A stretch of DNA of 64,000 nucleotides from Streptomyces sp. CB01635. Its GTDB lineage: Bacteria; Actinomycetota; Actinomycetes; Streptomycetales; Streptomycetaceae. Below, piece after piece: positions 16,072 to 24,043 of this stretch. Where the stretch lies: NCBI RefSeq assembly GCF_002803065.1, contig NZ_NNBL01000036.1, forward strand, positions 29,006 to 93,005. The letters run 5' to 3'. A program made the position numbers and the translations under genes. Each line of letters opens with the position of its first letter. Position 1 is the stretch's first letter. The notes beneath the pieces are model-generated. The model saw only the letters and a program-made list of their open reading frames with translations, was not told the origin of the DNA and did not search any database.

Positions 16072-17676
16072 TCAGTCGAGCAGGACACCGGGGTTGAGGA
16101 TGCGGTGGGGATCCAGGGCGTCCTTGGCGGCGTGCAAGGCCAGCGCGAAGGGCTCCGGGCGCTGGAGGTCGTAGCTGGGGCGGTGGTCGCGGCCGACGGC
16201 GTGGTGGTGGGTGATGGTGGCGCGGTGGCGGTGCAGGACTTCACCGGCGACGGCTTTGATGTCGTCCCAGATCTTGACCTCGTCGTTGGGCCGGCCGGCG
16301 ACGGCCACGGTGAAGTAGGGGGCGGCTCCGTCCGGGTAGACGTGGGTCAGGCGGCAGTTGATGGTGGCCGGGTGTCCGGTGGCCTTGAGGGCGGCGGCGC
16401 CGACCTCGGTACGGACCTCGTCGATCAGAGCGGGGATCTTGTCCCAGGTGGCTGCGGTTTCGAAGGTCTCGACGACGGCTCCCATGCGGGCCAAGCCGTC
16501 GCGTAGGTAGGGCATGCGCAGGAACGCCGAGCGCCAGGCGCTCACGGCGGAGTCGGCCGGGGCGTTGCGGTCGGCCGTATGCGTCTGGCCGTGTCCGCCA
16601 TGGGTGCGGGCCAGGTCCACGGCGCTCGTGAGGCGGTCGTCGACGGGGCTGGTGGCGGATTCGAAACCCAGGACCAGGACGGTGGAGCCGTTGTGGGAGG
16701 CGCCGGAGAGCAGGGCCTCGCCGGGGTCGAGCAGGCGGCAGTTGGCCGGGGCGAGATCGGACTGGGCGATGACACGCACGGCGTCCAGCGCGCGGTGGAA
16801 GTCGGTGAAGGCCACGGATGCGGAGGCTTTGTGGCGGGGGCGCTCCTGCAGGCGCATCCATGCCTCGGTGATGATGCCGAGCGTGCCCTCGGATCCGAGG
16901 AAGAGCCGGTCGGGCGACGGTCCGGCGCCGGATGCGGGCAGGCGCCAGGACGTGCCGGCTCCGGCGGGCGTGATCACGCGCAGGGACTGGACGAAGTCGT
17001 CGATGTGGGTGTGGACGGTGGCGTAGTGGCCGCCGGCGCGGGTGGCCAGCCAGCCGCCGAGGGTGGAGAACTCGAAGCTCTGCGGGAAGTGGCGCAGGGT
17101 CAGGTCGTGGGGCCGCAACTGGGCCTCCAGCACGGGGCCGAGGGCCCCGGCCTGGATGCGGGCTGAGCGGCTGGTGGTGTCGATCTCCAGGACGCGGTCC
17201 ATCGAGGTCAGGTCGAGCGACAGCACGGCGCGGTGGGCGTCGCCGCGGTACTCCACGCCGCCGACCACCGAGGAGCCGCCGCCGAAGGGGATGACGGCCA
17301 CATTGTGGTTGCCGGCCCAGTCCAGCAGGTCGGCTACCTTCTGGTCGTCGGTCGGGTGGGCGACGAGGTCGGGGATCCGGCCGGGACGACCGCGCAGGGC
17401 CCGGATGACGTCGCGGTATGCCTTGCCCATGGCGCGGGCGGCGCGCGCCCGCGGGTCGGCGGTGACCAGGTGTGCCAGGGAGGGCGGGGGCATTACGACG
17501 GGGCGAACGATGGGCAGGTCGGCGATGCGGGGTATCGGCAGCGGACGGTCCAGGGTGCCCGGCAGCAGGGCTCCCATCGCGGCGCATTCGGCGTCGTCGG
17601 GATGGGCGTCGGCATAGCCCCAGCCCCACCAGGAGCGGGTGCGGGAGATGCCAAGGTCGGTCGCGGTGGCAGGCAT
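16072..17676 (-). CDS. FAD-binding oxidase, alkyl-DHAP synthase-like
   Basis: A 534-residue FAD-dependent enzyme of the PCMH/vanillyl-alcohol-oxidase superfamily, closest in pattern to alkyldihydroxyacetonephosphate synthase. Recognisable segments: the N-terminal SWWGWGYAD near 15-23; FAD motif VIPFGGGSSVVGG near 128-140; LEAQLRPHDLTLRHFPQSFE; STLGGWLATRAGGHYAT; FLGSEGTLGIITEAWMRL; and a C-terminal cap with TIHHHAVGRDH-type His motif (TITHHHAVGRDHRPSY). It is divergent from the TetR gene at 17743, with operator-like dyads between. The natural substrate in Streptomyces (ether-lipid precursor or other) is not decided by sequence. Confidence 0.88.
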   Translation of the reverse strand: MPATATDLGISRTRSWWGWGYADAHPDDAECAAMGALLPGTLDRPLPIPRIADLPIVRPVVMPPPSLAHLVTADPRARAARAMGKAYRDVIRALRGRPGRIPDLVAHPTDDQKVADLLDWAGNHNVAVIPFGGGSSVVGGVEYRGDAHRAVLSLDLTSMDRVLEIDTTSRSARIQAGALGPVLEAQLRPHDLTLRHFPQSFEFSTLGGWLATRAGGHYATVHTHIDDFVQSLRVITPAGAGTSWRLPASGAGPSPDRLFLGSEGTLGIITEAWMRLQERPRHKASASVAFTDFHRALDAVRVIAQSDLAPANCRLLDPGEALLSGASHNGSTVLVLGFESATSPVDDRLTSAVDLARTHGGHGQTHTADRNAPADSAVSAWRSAFLRMPYLRDGLARMGAVVETFETAATWDKIPALIDEVRTEVGAAALKATGHPATINCRLTHVYPDGAAPYFTVAVAGRPNDEVKIWDDIKAVAGEVLHRHRATITHHHAVGRDHRPSYDLQRPEPFALALHAAKDALDPHRILNPGVLLD

Positions 17677-17702
17677 GAGTGCGCTCCAGCGGGTCCAAGT
17701 AA

Positions 17703-17732
17703 TTTACCCAACAGTAAATTACCCTAGGGTAA
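17703..17732. promoter_or_regulatory. TetR operator in the FAD oxidase/TetR intergenic region
   Basis: TTACCCTAGGGTAA (17719-17732) is a perfect 14-bp palindrome, next to TTTAC-N6-GTAAA (17703-17718). The two dyads lie in the 66-bp gap between divergent starts, the usual place for a TetR-family operator. Confidence 0.7.
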
Positions 17733-17742
17733 GATCGGGATC

Positions 17743-18381
17743 ATGACAACGCCCTCTTCTAAGGCCGGCACCAAGGGCGTGCCGAGAGCCGACCGCGAAC
17801 AACAGGTCCTGGCCGCGGCCACCGAGGAATTTGGCCACCACGGCTACGAGGCCACCACCGTGGCCGCCGTCGCCGCCCGCGTGGGCGTCACCAAGCCGCT
17901 GGTGCATCAGTACTTCGGCAGCAAGCAGGACCTCTACCTCGCCTGCCTCGAACCGGTCGGCGACCGGCTGCTGGGCGCCGTCCGCGCCGCGATGGCCGAA
18001 CACGAGACCGGCGCGCCGCCCACGCCCCTTCGCGTACTGAACGCCCTGTTCACCGCCCTGAACGGGCAGCGAGAAACATGGTTCGTCCTCTACGACCCCT
18101 CGCTGCCGCCCGGCAGCAACGCCGCCCACCGCGCGGCGTACTACCGCGACGCCATTGACGACCTCGCCGCGATCGGCACCGCCGACCTCGTGCACGCCGC
18201 CGAAACCAGGGACCCACTCGACGCCGACGCCCTCAAACACGCATGGCGCGGCCTGTGCACCGCTCTGGTCCGTTGGTGGATCAAGCACCCCGACCAGTCA
18301 CCCGAAGCAATGTCCCAGCGCTGCACCCGGCTCTTCGAGGCCGGCCACACCATCCTCGCCGCCGGCGACGACAGCACGTAA
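17743..18381 (+). CDS. TetR-family transcriptional regulator
   Basis: A 212-residue repressor. The N-terminal HTH is intact: EEFGHHGYEATTVAAVAARV then GVTKPLVHQYFGSKQDLY (about 27-63). The rest is a helical ligand-binding domain with no assignable ligand. It is divergent from the FAD oxidase, with a palindrome upstream, so it probably represses that gene and itself. ATG 17743 fits the HTH spacing. Confidence 0.9.
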   Translation: MTTPSSKAGTKGVPRADREQQVLAAATEEFGHHGYEATTVAAVAARVGVTKPLVHQYFGSKQDLYLACLEPVGDRLLGAVRAAMAEHETGAPPTPLRVLNALFTALNGQRETWFVLYDPSLPPGSNAAHRAAYYRDAIDDLAAIGTADLVHAAETRDPLDADALKHAWRGLCTALVRWWIKHPDQSPEAMSQRCTRLFEAGHTILAAGDDST

Positions 18382-18513
18382 GCCAGACCGACCCGCCACC
18401 TCTGCTGTCAAAATTCGTGAACATCCGAGTGTCGCTCCATCCGCGAGATGTTTCCCGAAGCCGCGCACAAGCGCTGTCGCATCTCGGGTTCTGGCTCAAC
18501 TTCCGTGAAAACC

Positions 18514-18990
18514 ATGCCGACCGGGCTCGCGCCAGCCTCTGGACGAGCCGCTGACCTGCCGGTTGAACAAAGCCAGCCCCGCTACCCGGCCGCCGTCACC
18601 GGCGTCGGCGGGCACCTCCAAGCCTGGAAGGCGACCATGATGGTCGTCGGCGGCAACATGCTCGTCGCCCTCGACACGTCCCGCACCTACCAGATCACCG
18701 CCCCGGCCTTTGCCGGCGGAGCCTTCGAGGACGTCGACTTCCAACTCCGGCTCACCGCAGGGGGACTGGCCGACCAGATCCGATTTGACCCCCAGATGGC
18801 CACCGGTTACCGCGACCAGCTGACCGCCCGCAGCCTGCTACGTATGAGCGTTCTGTTCGGGCAGGGACTGGCCCGCTGCCGTCACCTGCACGGCCCCCGC
18901 TTGTGGCAGCTATCGAGATGGAAACCCGGCCGCACCCTCACCACCACCGCCCGCGCCCTTCTTCCACCGAGGTCGTGCGAATCCCCCGCC
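18514..18990 (+). pseudogene. Unrecognised coding remnant
   Basis: The frame beginning MPTGLAPASGRAADL contains protein-like stretches (VALDTSRTYQITAPAFAGGA; FEDVDFQLRLTAGGLADQIR) and then degrades into Arg/Ser-rich translation that runs antisense into the Nudix gene. No family was recognised. Probably a decayed gene. Confidence 0.3.
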
Positions 18991-19048
18991 GGCTACGAGG
19001 GTTCGAGCTCGTACGGACCTTGGTCGCGCCGGCGTATGGGGCGCTCGG

Positions 19049-19555
19049 CTAAGACAGCTCCTGCCGCGCGGTGCCCGCCGCGGCAATGGTCAGGCCCCAC
19101 CGCTCAGCGGCCACACGGGAGGCAGCGGCAAGCTGCGCCGCGCCGCGCTCGCCCCAGCGCAACAGCTCGGCCGCGTCGGCCGGTGAGACCAACACCCGTC
19201 CGTAGGCACGGCCTGTGCACGGGTCCGGCGTGATCGGATCCGCCTTGTCCAGCAGAGCCGCGTATCGGACCTGGACGTACGGGGCTTGCCCGTCCTCGCG
19301 CACCAGCTGGTAACCCACCGGGGCCCAGTCCGAGAGGACGAGCTGGCTCTCCTCATGCACCTCTCGGCGCAGTGTCGCCACCAAGTCCGCGTTGTCCTCA
19401 GGCTCAGGCGTCCCGCCGGGCAAGTTGTACCGGCCCTCGTCGTCCTGCACGACCACCGCGCCGCTGACAGGGTGGAAGACGATCCCGTACACCTGACGCA
19501 CCTTGAACTCGGGAGGCGGCGGCCACGCTTCCACCCAGCGGACCGCATTCACCAA
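19049..19555 (-). CDS. Nudix hydrolase
   Basis: A 168-residue Nudix protein. The Nudix box is recognisable but slightly expanded: GGTPEPEDNADLVATL then REVHEES (about 47-70), with the REVxEE metal-binding core intact. The preceding strand (GIVFHPVSGAVVVQDDEGRY) and the following VGYQLVRED fit the fold. Substrate (a nucleoside diphosphate derivative) is unknown. It lies 62 bp upstream-to-downstream from the Doc-like toxin pair on the same strand but is not clearly an operon member. Confidence 0.85.
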   Translation of the reverse strand: MVNAVRWVEAWPPPPEFKVRQVYGIVFHPVSGAVVVQDDEGRYNLPGGTPEPEDNADLVATLRREVHEESQLVLSDWAPVGYQLVREDGQAPYVQVRYAALLDKADPITPDPCTGRAYGRVLVSPADAAELLRWGERGAAQLAAASRVAAERWGLTIAAAGTARQELS

Positions 19556-19617
19556 CAGTGCTATCGCCTTCTGCCCCAGAGGGTGGGACTTCTCTGGGCA
19601 CCTTCTGCGGTGGGGGG

Positions 19618-20004
19618 TCAGCTGACGGTCCAGTCGCGGAGCTGACGAGCGATGCCGGCCACGCCCACCTGCGTGGAAGCGGCGTCGCGGACGAGTTCGA
19701 CCGCAGCCTTGACGGGGTAGTCGAGACGACTTCCGTTGAGGATCAGATACGCCTCAGTGGCGTGCCAGGCGAAAGCAGCATTCGAGTGCTCGAGGCAAGG
19801 GAGCCTTGCCAGGGTCTGCAGGAGTGCGCCCGCCTTCAGGTTCAGCGTCCCGTAGATGTCGTGCTCCAGGGCGCGCGCATTGACGCGTGCGACGGCCGCG
19901 TACAGAGGCCCGTAGTCATCGACCTGGGGGTCGCCATCGAGGAGCTCGGCGGCGTGGAGCAGGAAGGTGACGTCGAGTGGGTGCTCGGGGACGGGCTGGG
20001 TCAC
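19618..20004 (-). CDS. Doc/Fic-like toxin with variant Fic motif
   Basis: A 128-residue protein following the Streptomyces Doc-like toxin pattern: FLLHAAELLDGDPQVDDYG (about 14-32), YAAVARVNARALEHDIYGT, then LEHSNAAFAWHATEAYLILN (71-90), which occupies the place of the canonical HxFx(D/E)(A/G)NK/GR motif. The usual catalytic Fic His and Lys/Arg are replaced by the HSN version seen in this branch. Its start overlaps the antitoxin stop by 4 nt (ATGA), a classic toxin-antitoxin operon. Doc toxins phosphorylate EF-Tu; whether this variant does is unknown. Confidence 0.78.
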   Translation of the reverse strand: MTQPVPEHPLDVTFLLHAAELLDGDPQVDDYGPLYAAVARVNARALEHDIYGTLNLKAGALLQTLARLPCLEHSNAAFAWHATEAYLILNGSRLDYPVKAAVELVRDAASTQVGVAGIARQLRDWTVS

Positions 20005-20300
20005 GCGGCGCGCTCCTGCCCGTGCGTATCGAGATCACGCCGCGCGCGCTGTTCGGCCGTCCGGTGCTCAGGGCTCGGGTCCAAGCTGTCGGACGCGGAG
20101 CGGAAAGCGTCACCGCTGCGGGCGATGGACTCCTCGAATGCCGCCAGGAACTTCCGCTCGACCGCAGTCGCCTTATCAACGGCGGCGGAGAGGATGTACT
20201 CCTGCAGGCTCATCCCTTCCTGTCGGGCGGCCGTTTCGATTGCTTCGCGCTGCGCCGGGTCGGGGAACCGCAGGTTCAGGGCCTTCGGATTGTTCGCCAT
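20001..20300 (-). CDS. Antitoxin of the Doc-like pair
   Basis: A 99-residue protein. The N-terminal part (KALNLRFPDPAQREAIETAA; QEGMSLQEYILSAA) has the short-strand plus two-helix look of a ribbon-helix-helix/Phd-type DNA binder, followed by an extended acidic-basic helix that would cover the toxin. It precedes the toxin with a 4-nt overlap, so translation is coupled. Autoregulation at its own promoter is expected for such pairs. Confidence 0.75.
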   Translation of the reverse strand: MANNPKALNLRFPDPAQREAIETAARQEGMSLQEYILSAAVDKATAVERKFLAAFEESIARSGDAFRSASDSLDPSPEHRTAEQRARRDLDTHGQERAA

Positions 20301-20509
20301 GGTACCGATGGTACTACTGGCCCCAACGTTGGGGCTAGGTGCGCCCCTGGCGACCGGGGCGGCGCAGCGGCGAGAGCGAAGCCCTCCCCGCGCGTACCGG
20401 CGACACAGGTGAACATCAAGGCCGGCGCGACTCGCCGCCCGGAACCGCCAAAGGTCCGCTGACCTGCACTGTCACCGATCACGGATCACCAATCGGAGAG
20501 CCCGCCTCA

Positions 20510-20526
20510 TGAAAGCGCGAGGCTAG
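20510..20526 (+). repeat. 17-bp direct repeat, left copy
   Basis: TGAAAGCGCGAGGCTAG, identical to 22707-22723. It overlaps the LysR stop codon on the other strand. The two copies flank the LysR/crotonase pair. Confidence 0.6.
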
Positions 20527-21455
20527 GGTCGCGGCGGGTCATGCCGCTGTGCGCGGCCGATCGCTTCCAGCAGGCGGAGGACTGCTGCGTCGGCATCGGG
20601 ACGGTATACCGCGAACACCGTGGTCTCCAGATACGGAGATGACCCTTGCACTGGAACGAAGGCGATCCCGGGAACGCCGAAATCCCGCAGACCTTCGGAC
20701 AGGAGACTCACACACAATCCGGAGGCGACGTAACTGAGCAGGCCGCTGAGGTCGTCGGCCACGGCGCGCCTGCGGGGAGTGAACCCTGCTTGACGGCAGG
20801 CGAGCTGGACTTGTTCGGCCAGTGCGGGAAGGACCGTCACGCTCGGAAGAACGAAGTCCTGGTCGCGCAAGGCCTCCAGCCCGATTGCGTCGGCCTCGGC
20901 CAGCGGGTGATCCTGCGGCAGTGCCGCGGTCAGTCGCTCGACGGCGAAGACCTCGCTGGCCAGATCGCTCGATAGGACAGAGGTGTCGCGCAGGTACCCC
21001 AGGTCCAGCGTGCCGGAGCGTACCTTCTCGGCGATGGCGGCCGACGAGTCCTGGTGCAGGTGCACCCGCAGTCCGGGCAGTTCCTCAGCCACCGCCCGCA
21101 GCAGTCTGGGCACGTAGAGGTGGCTGACGATGGTCACGTACCCCACACGGATGTCCCCTTCCAGGCCGCCCGCGACCCGTCGGACCCGCTCGATGGCCGC
21201 CTCCTGCGCATCGAGGAGCCGCCGCGCGTCCACGACGAAGGCCGCACCCGCCGGAGTCAGACGAACACCTCCCGGGCCCCGCTCGAACAGCCGCACATCC
21301 AGACCGCGCTCCAGGCGCTGTATCGACTGGCTCAGCGGCGGCTGGCTCATGCCAAGACGCTCCGCTGCACGCCCGAAATGCTTCTCGTCGGCCACGACCA
21401 GAAACTGCTCCAACAGGCGTTTGGTCAGAGAAATATCATTAAACATATCGACCAT
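20523..21455 (-). CDS. LysR-family transcriptional regulator
   Basis: A 310-residue LysR regulator. The N-terminal winged helix is clear (LEQFLVVADEKHFGRAAERL then GMSQPPLSQSIQRLERGLDV, about 16-55), followed by a complete periplasmic-binding-like effector domain (GDIRVGYVTIVSHLYVPRLL). It is divergent from the enoyl-CoA hydratase-like gene with a 120-bp AT-rich gap, the standard LysR activator layout. The ATATCG-N7-CGATAT dyad overlaps its own start. The effector is unknown, perhaps an acyl-CoA-related metabolite. Confidence 0.9.
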   Translation of the reverse strand: MVDMFNDISLTKRLLEQFLVVADEKHFGRAAERLGMSQPPLSQSIQRLERGLDVRLFERGPGGVRLTPAGAAFVVDARRLLDAQEAAIERVRRVAGGLEGDIRVGYVTIVSHLYVPRLLRAVAEELPGLRVHLHQDSSAAIAEKVRSGTLDLGYLRDTSVLSSDLASEVFAVERLTAALPQDHPLAEADAIGLEALRDQDFVLPSVTVLPALAEQVQLACRQAGFTPRRRAVADDLSGLLSYVASGLCVSLLSEGLRDFGVPGIAFVPVQGSSPYLETTVFAVYRPDADAAVLRLLEAIGRAQRHDPPRP

Positions 21456-21463
21456 GCCGATAT
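21445..21463. promoter_or_regulatory. Dyad at the LysR start, possible autoregulatory site
   Basis: ATATCG-ACCATGC-CGATAT is a perfect 6-bp-arm dyad covering the LysR start codon. AT-rich sequence (TATCATATATTGG) continues toward the divergent gene. Confidence 0.45.
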
Positions 21464-21575
21464 CATATATTGGACAGGATGGCAGGGATTAGTGTCGACT
21501 GGTCCCGCTATCGCACCTCACCGAGCGGGAAAGCCGGCGACCTGCGCGAACTCCTACCAAGGCAGGAAGATCAAT

Positions 21576-22433
21576 ATGAGCGACGTGCGCGAAATGGCGA
21601 CCCCCGTTCACATCATCGAGGAGACGCCGGCCTACTGGCGGGCCCTGTTCGACAACCCGCCCCTCAACGTGGCCGACCAAGCCGTCTTCGAGGGTCTGCA
21701 GGACCTGCTCGCACGGATGGACGCCAGCCCGGACCTCCGCGTCGTCGTCTTCGAGAGCGCGAACCCCGACTTCTACCTCGCCCACACTGACATGTCCGGC
21801 GAGTCCAGGAACTACACCAACAGCGGTGGTCCTTCCGGCGTGAGCATCCTTATGGACACCCTCGTCCGCCTCACCAAGTCCCCCGTGGTCAGCATCGCGA
21901 AAATCCGCGGCCGCGCCCGCGGTTTGGGCAGCGAATTCGCCCTCGCCTGCGACATGCGCTTCGCCTCCCGCGAGAACGCCATCCTTGGTCAGCCCGAGGT
22001 CGGCGCCGGGGTCATCCCCGGCGCCGGTGGCACGGAGCGTCTTCCCTGGCTGAGCGGCCGGGGCCGTGCGCTGGAAATCATTCTCGGCGCGGACGACTTC
22101 GACGCCGACACCGCTGAACGGTACGGCTGGGTCAACCGGTCCCTTCCGGACAGCGAACTGGACGGTTTCGTCGACACGCTCGCACGGCGCCTCGCCTCTT
22201 TTGACCGGCGCCCGATCGAGGCGGCGAAGAACCTCGTGAACCAGGTTTCCCTGCCTCCCCTCGACAGGCTCCTCGACGGCCGCAACGCGTTCCTCGCCAC
22301 CCTTGCCTGGCCCGAGACCCAGCAGCGAGTCGCCGCCCTGTTCAAGCGCGGGATGCAGCAGGAAGGCGACCTGGAAAACCGATTCGGCGCACACGTCGCC
22401 GATCTGCGCGACGACGGCCCCAAGGCCGTGTAG
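21576..22433 (+). CDS. Enoyl-CoA hydratase/isomerase family protein (crotonase)
   Basis: A 285-residue crotonase-fold protein: oxyanion-hole segments (VVVFESANPDFYLAHTDMSG; VVSIAKIRGRARGLGSEFAL), then GQPEVGAGVIPGAGGTERLP, as in enoyl-CoA hydratases. The substrate segment reads IRGRARGLGSE rather than the usual xxGxAxGGG. ATG 21576 follows GGCAGGAAG at good spacing. It is divergent from a LysR regulator. It could act on an acyl-CoA intermediate; no other pathway genes are adjacent. Confidence 0.85.
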   Translation: MSDVREMATPVHIIEETPAYWRALFDNPPLNVADQAVFEGLQDLLARMDASPDLRVVVFESANPDFYLAHTDMSGESRNYTNSGGPSGVSILMDTLVRLTKSPVVSIAKIRGRARGLGSEFALACDMRFASRENAILGQPEVGAGVIPGAGGTERLPWLSGRGRALEIILGADDFDADTAERYGWVNRSLPDSELDGFVDTLARRLASFDRRPIEAAKNLVNQVSLPPLDRLLDGRNAFLATLAWPETQQRVAALFKRGMQQEGDLENRFGAHVADLRDDGPKAV

Positions 22434-22749
22434 TCAGCCGGCTCCTGTCTCCAGCCCGCATCCGCGCAGCCCGCGACACCGGCCCGCGAAACCTCCCCCT
22501 GCACGAGATTCGCAAGCCGCGGGCGGTGCTGCGAGACCACACCCCGAGCGTTGCGCTCAACGCGGACAGGCGGGTATGACCCGCTACGCTTCTTCACCTG
22601 GAGAGTGCAGCTTTCCTGACGACGACAAGGACCTTCGACAAGCCCTATCATCCCAGGTCAGAGGGGCTCTCCGTCTTTTTGGTCAGTCCCTGGACGGCCC
22701 TGCTCGTGAAAGCGCGAGGCTAGTACGCGACCGAGGTCGCGCTCCCGGC
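22434..22749. other. Intergenic region with second 17-bp repeat
   Basis: No gene supported. It contains the direct repeat at 22707-22723 and a T-run (TCTTTTT near 22672) that could terminate the crotonase transcript. Confidence 0.4.
22707..22723 (+). repeat. 17-bp direct repeat, right copy
   Basis: TGAAAGCGCGAGGCTAG, identical to 20510-20526, about 2.2 kb apart. Confidence 0.6.
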
Positions 22750-22774
22750 AACGGGGACATGGAAGAACCCGGGC

Positions 22775-23476
22775 GTGGGCAGCGCCCGCGCTGTTGCCGC
22801 TGTGGTGGCCCCGGAGCACGGGGTGCCGCTGCTGTTCATCGAGGCCGACAACTGCCACGAGGACGCGGCGACGATCGCCGCGAAATTCGACAAGTACATG
22901 CGGTTCTACCAGCGCACCGTGAAGTACACCGACGGCCGGGAGCGGCCGATGTGGCACACCCGCTGGAGCGCCCCCCAAGTCCAGCGGAACGTCTCGCCGG
23001 CCATGCCGCCGGTGCTGCTCGTCTTCCACCAGATCGGCGCCCGTCCGGCGCGCACGCAGATGCAGAAAGTCGCACGCCTCACCCGCGAGCACTGGCAGGG
23101 CCGATGGGACAGCGACGGCGCGTTCCACACCTACGAACAGAAGATCCCCCTCGTGGCGACCACGCTGGAGCTGCTACGCGAGCAAGGCCCGCACGGGAAG
23201 ATCTTCTGGAGGTTCAACCGCCGACATCTGCAGACGTTGTGGGATGCGATCGGCACCCCCCGCCTGGACGCTGCCCTGGAACGCCGGCGCGAACAGGCAC
23301 AGGCCTGGCACGAAGCCCACCAGGCTGAACAGAAACGCCTCGCCGCGCAGCAGGCCGCGGAACACGAGGCGCGGCGGCCGGTGTGCACGGTGTGCGGGGC
23401 GAAGTTCCCCGACGACCGCTGGGAGATCGTGCAGCGCTATCCCCGGCCCAGCAACGAGTGGCGGCCGCACCCGTGA
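22775..23476 (+). pseudogene. Replication-relaxation protein, C-terminal part
   Basis: The frame encodes the C-terminal region of replication-relaxation proteins found on actinobacterial integrative elements and plasmids: VAPEHGVPLLFIEADNCHED, AATIAAKFDKYMRFYQRT, an RW-rich block, a long Arg/Gln helix (about 165-200) and a CxxC (VCTVCGAKF). The N-terminal winged-helix DNA-binding part is absent; the first start is GTG 22775, but coding similarity seems to begin slightly upstream (WKNPGVGSARAV). Treated as a 5'-truncated relic next to the LysR/crotonase insertion. Confidence 0.6.
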
Positions 23477-23608
23477 GTGAGTCACTGGTAGATAGACCCT
23501 GTTCCCGCTCGCTGCGAATTCCTTCGACTTCTGCAGCATCCCTCAGCGACCTCCTCGGCCGTCGCCCCCGCAGCCGCTGTACCATCCAACTGCTTTGTGA
23601 TGGATTGG

Positions 23609-23809
23609 CTAATCTTCATCGATCCAGCGCGAGCCGGTCCCGGGGACGTCGACGATGCGGGTGGCCGTCGCGGGCCGGCCGCAGGCGACGCACGGCTGAG
23701 GGGCGCGGCCGACCCGTGCGAAGGCCTCCGCTCCGCTGGTCGTGTCCGGAGCGGGTGGGAGCTGGCGGGGATCCACATCCAAGATCCGCAACGTGCCGCT
23801 GACGTCCAT
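23609..23809 (-). CDS. Small CxxC protein, shortened paralogue of 36101-36433
   Basis: A 66-residue product, MDVSGTLRILDVDPRQL..., FARVGRAPQPCVACGRPATA, ending WIDED. It aligns over its whole length with the first two thirds of the 110-residue protein at 36101 (FARIGRTPQPCVSCGRPATT; GPRWIDKC). The C-terminal third is missing here. Function unknown; the single CxxC could be half of a zinc site. Confidence 0.5.
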   Translation of the reverse strand: MDVSGTLRILDVDPRQLPPAPDTTSGAEAFARVGRAPQPCVACGRPATATRIVDVPGTGSRWIDED

Positions 23810-23867
23810 CGCTGTCCGTTCCGTTCGCCCCCTGGCTGCCGTGGTCGGCGCCCCGCCGCGGAGGCCC

Positions 23868-24043
23868 CGCACATCCACCCCAACACCATGCGCTACCGGT
23901 TGCGCCGTATCCGCGAGGTCTCCGGGCTGGACTTCGCCGATGCCGATGCCGATGCCGATGCCGATGCCGATGCCATGCTGCTCGCGCACCTCCAGCTCCG
24001 GGTGTGCGAGCTGCGGACGGGCGCTTCCCAAGGCTCCGGCTGA
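23868..24043 (+). pseudogene. PucR/CdaR-type regulator C-terminal scrap with DA repeat
   Basis: The plus frame HPNTMRYRLRRIREVSGLDF, then six Ala-Asp units from a GCCGAT array, then AMLLAHLQLRVCELRTG. The flanks are the C-terminal HTH of PucR-family regulators, whose usual LxDPDARLLLHLQLR is expanded by the repeat. Nothing upstream is in frame. It lies antisense to the end of the serine hydrolase ORF. Confidence 0.65.

Noticed and set aside
16241..17698. 485-residue Arg/Pro-rich minus frame overlapping the FAD oxidase
   Set aside because: A +1 shadow of the oxidase frame, with typical Arg-Pro-His composition of off-frame high-GC translation.
23936..23971. Possible CRISPR or minisatellite
   Set aside because: The unit is 6 bp with no spacers, and it is translated in frame. 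It is a coding microsatellite. The 12-bp repeat near 51577 is rejected as CRISPR for the same reason.
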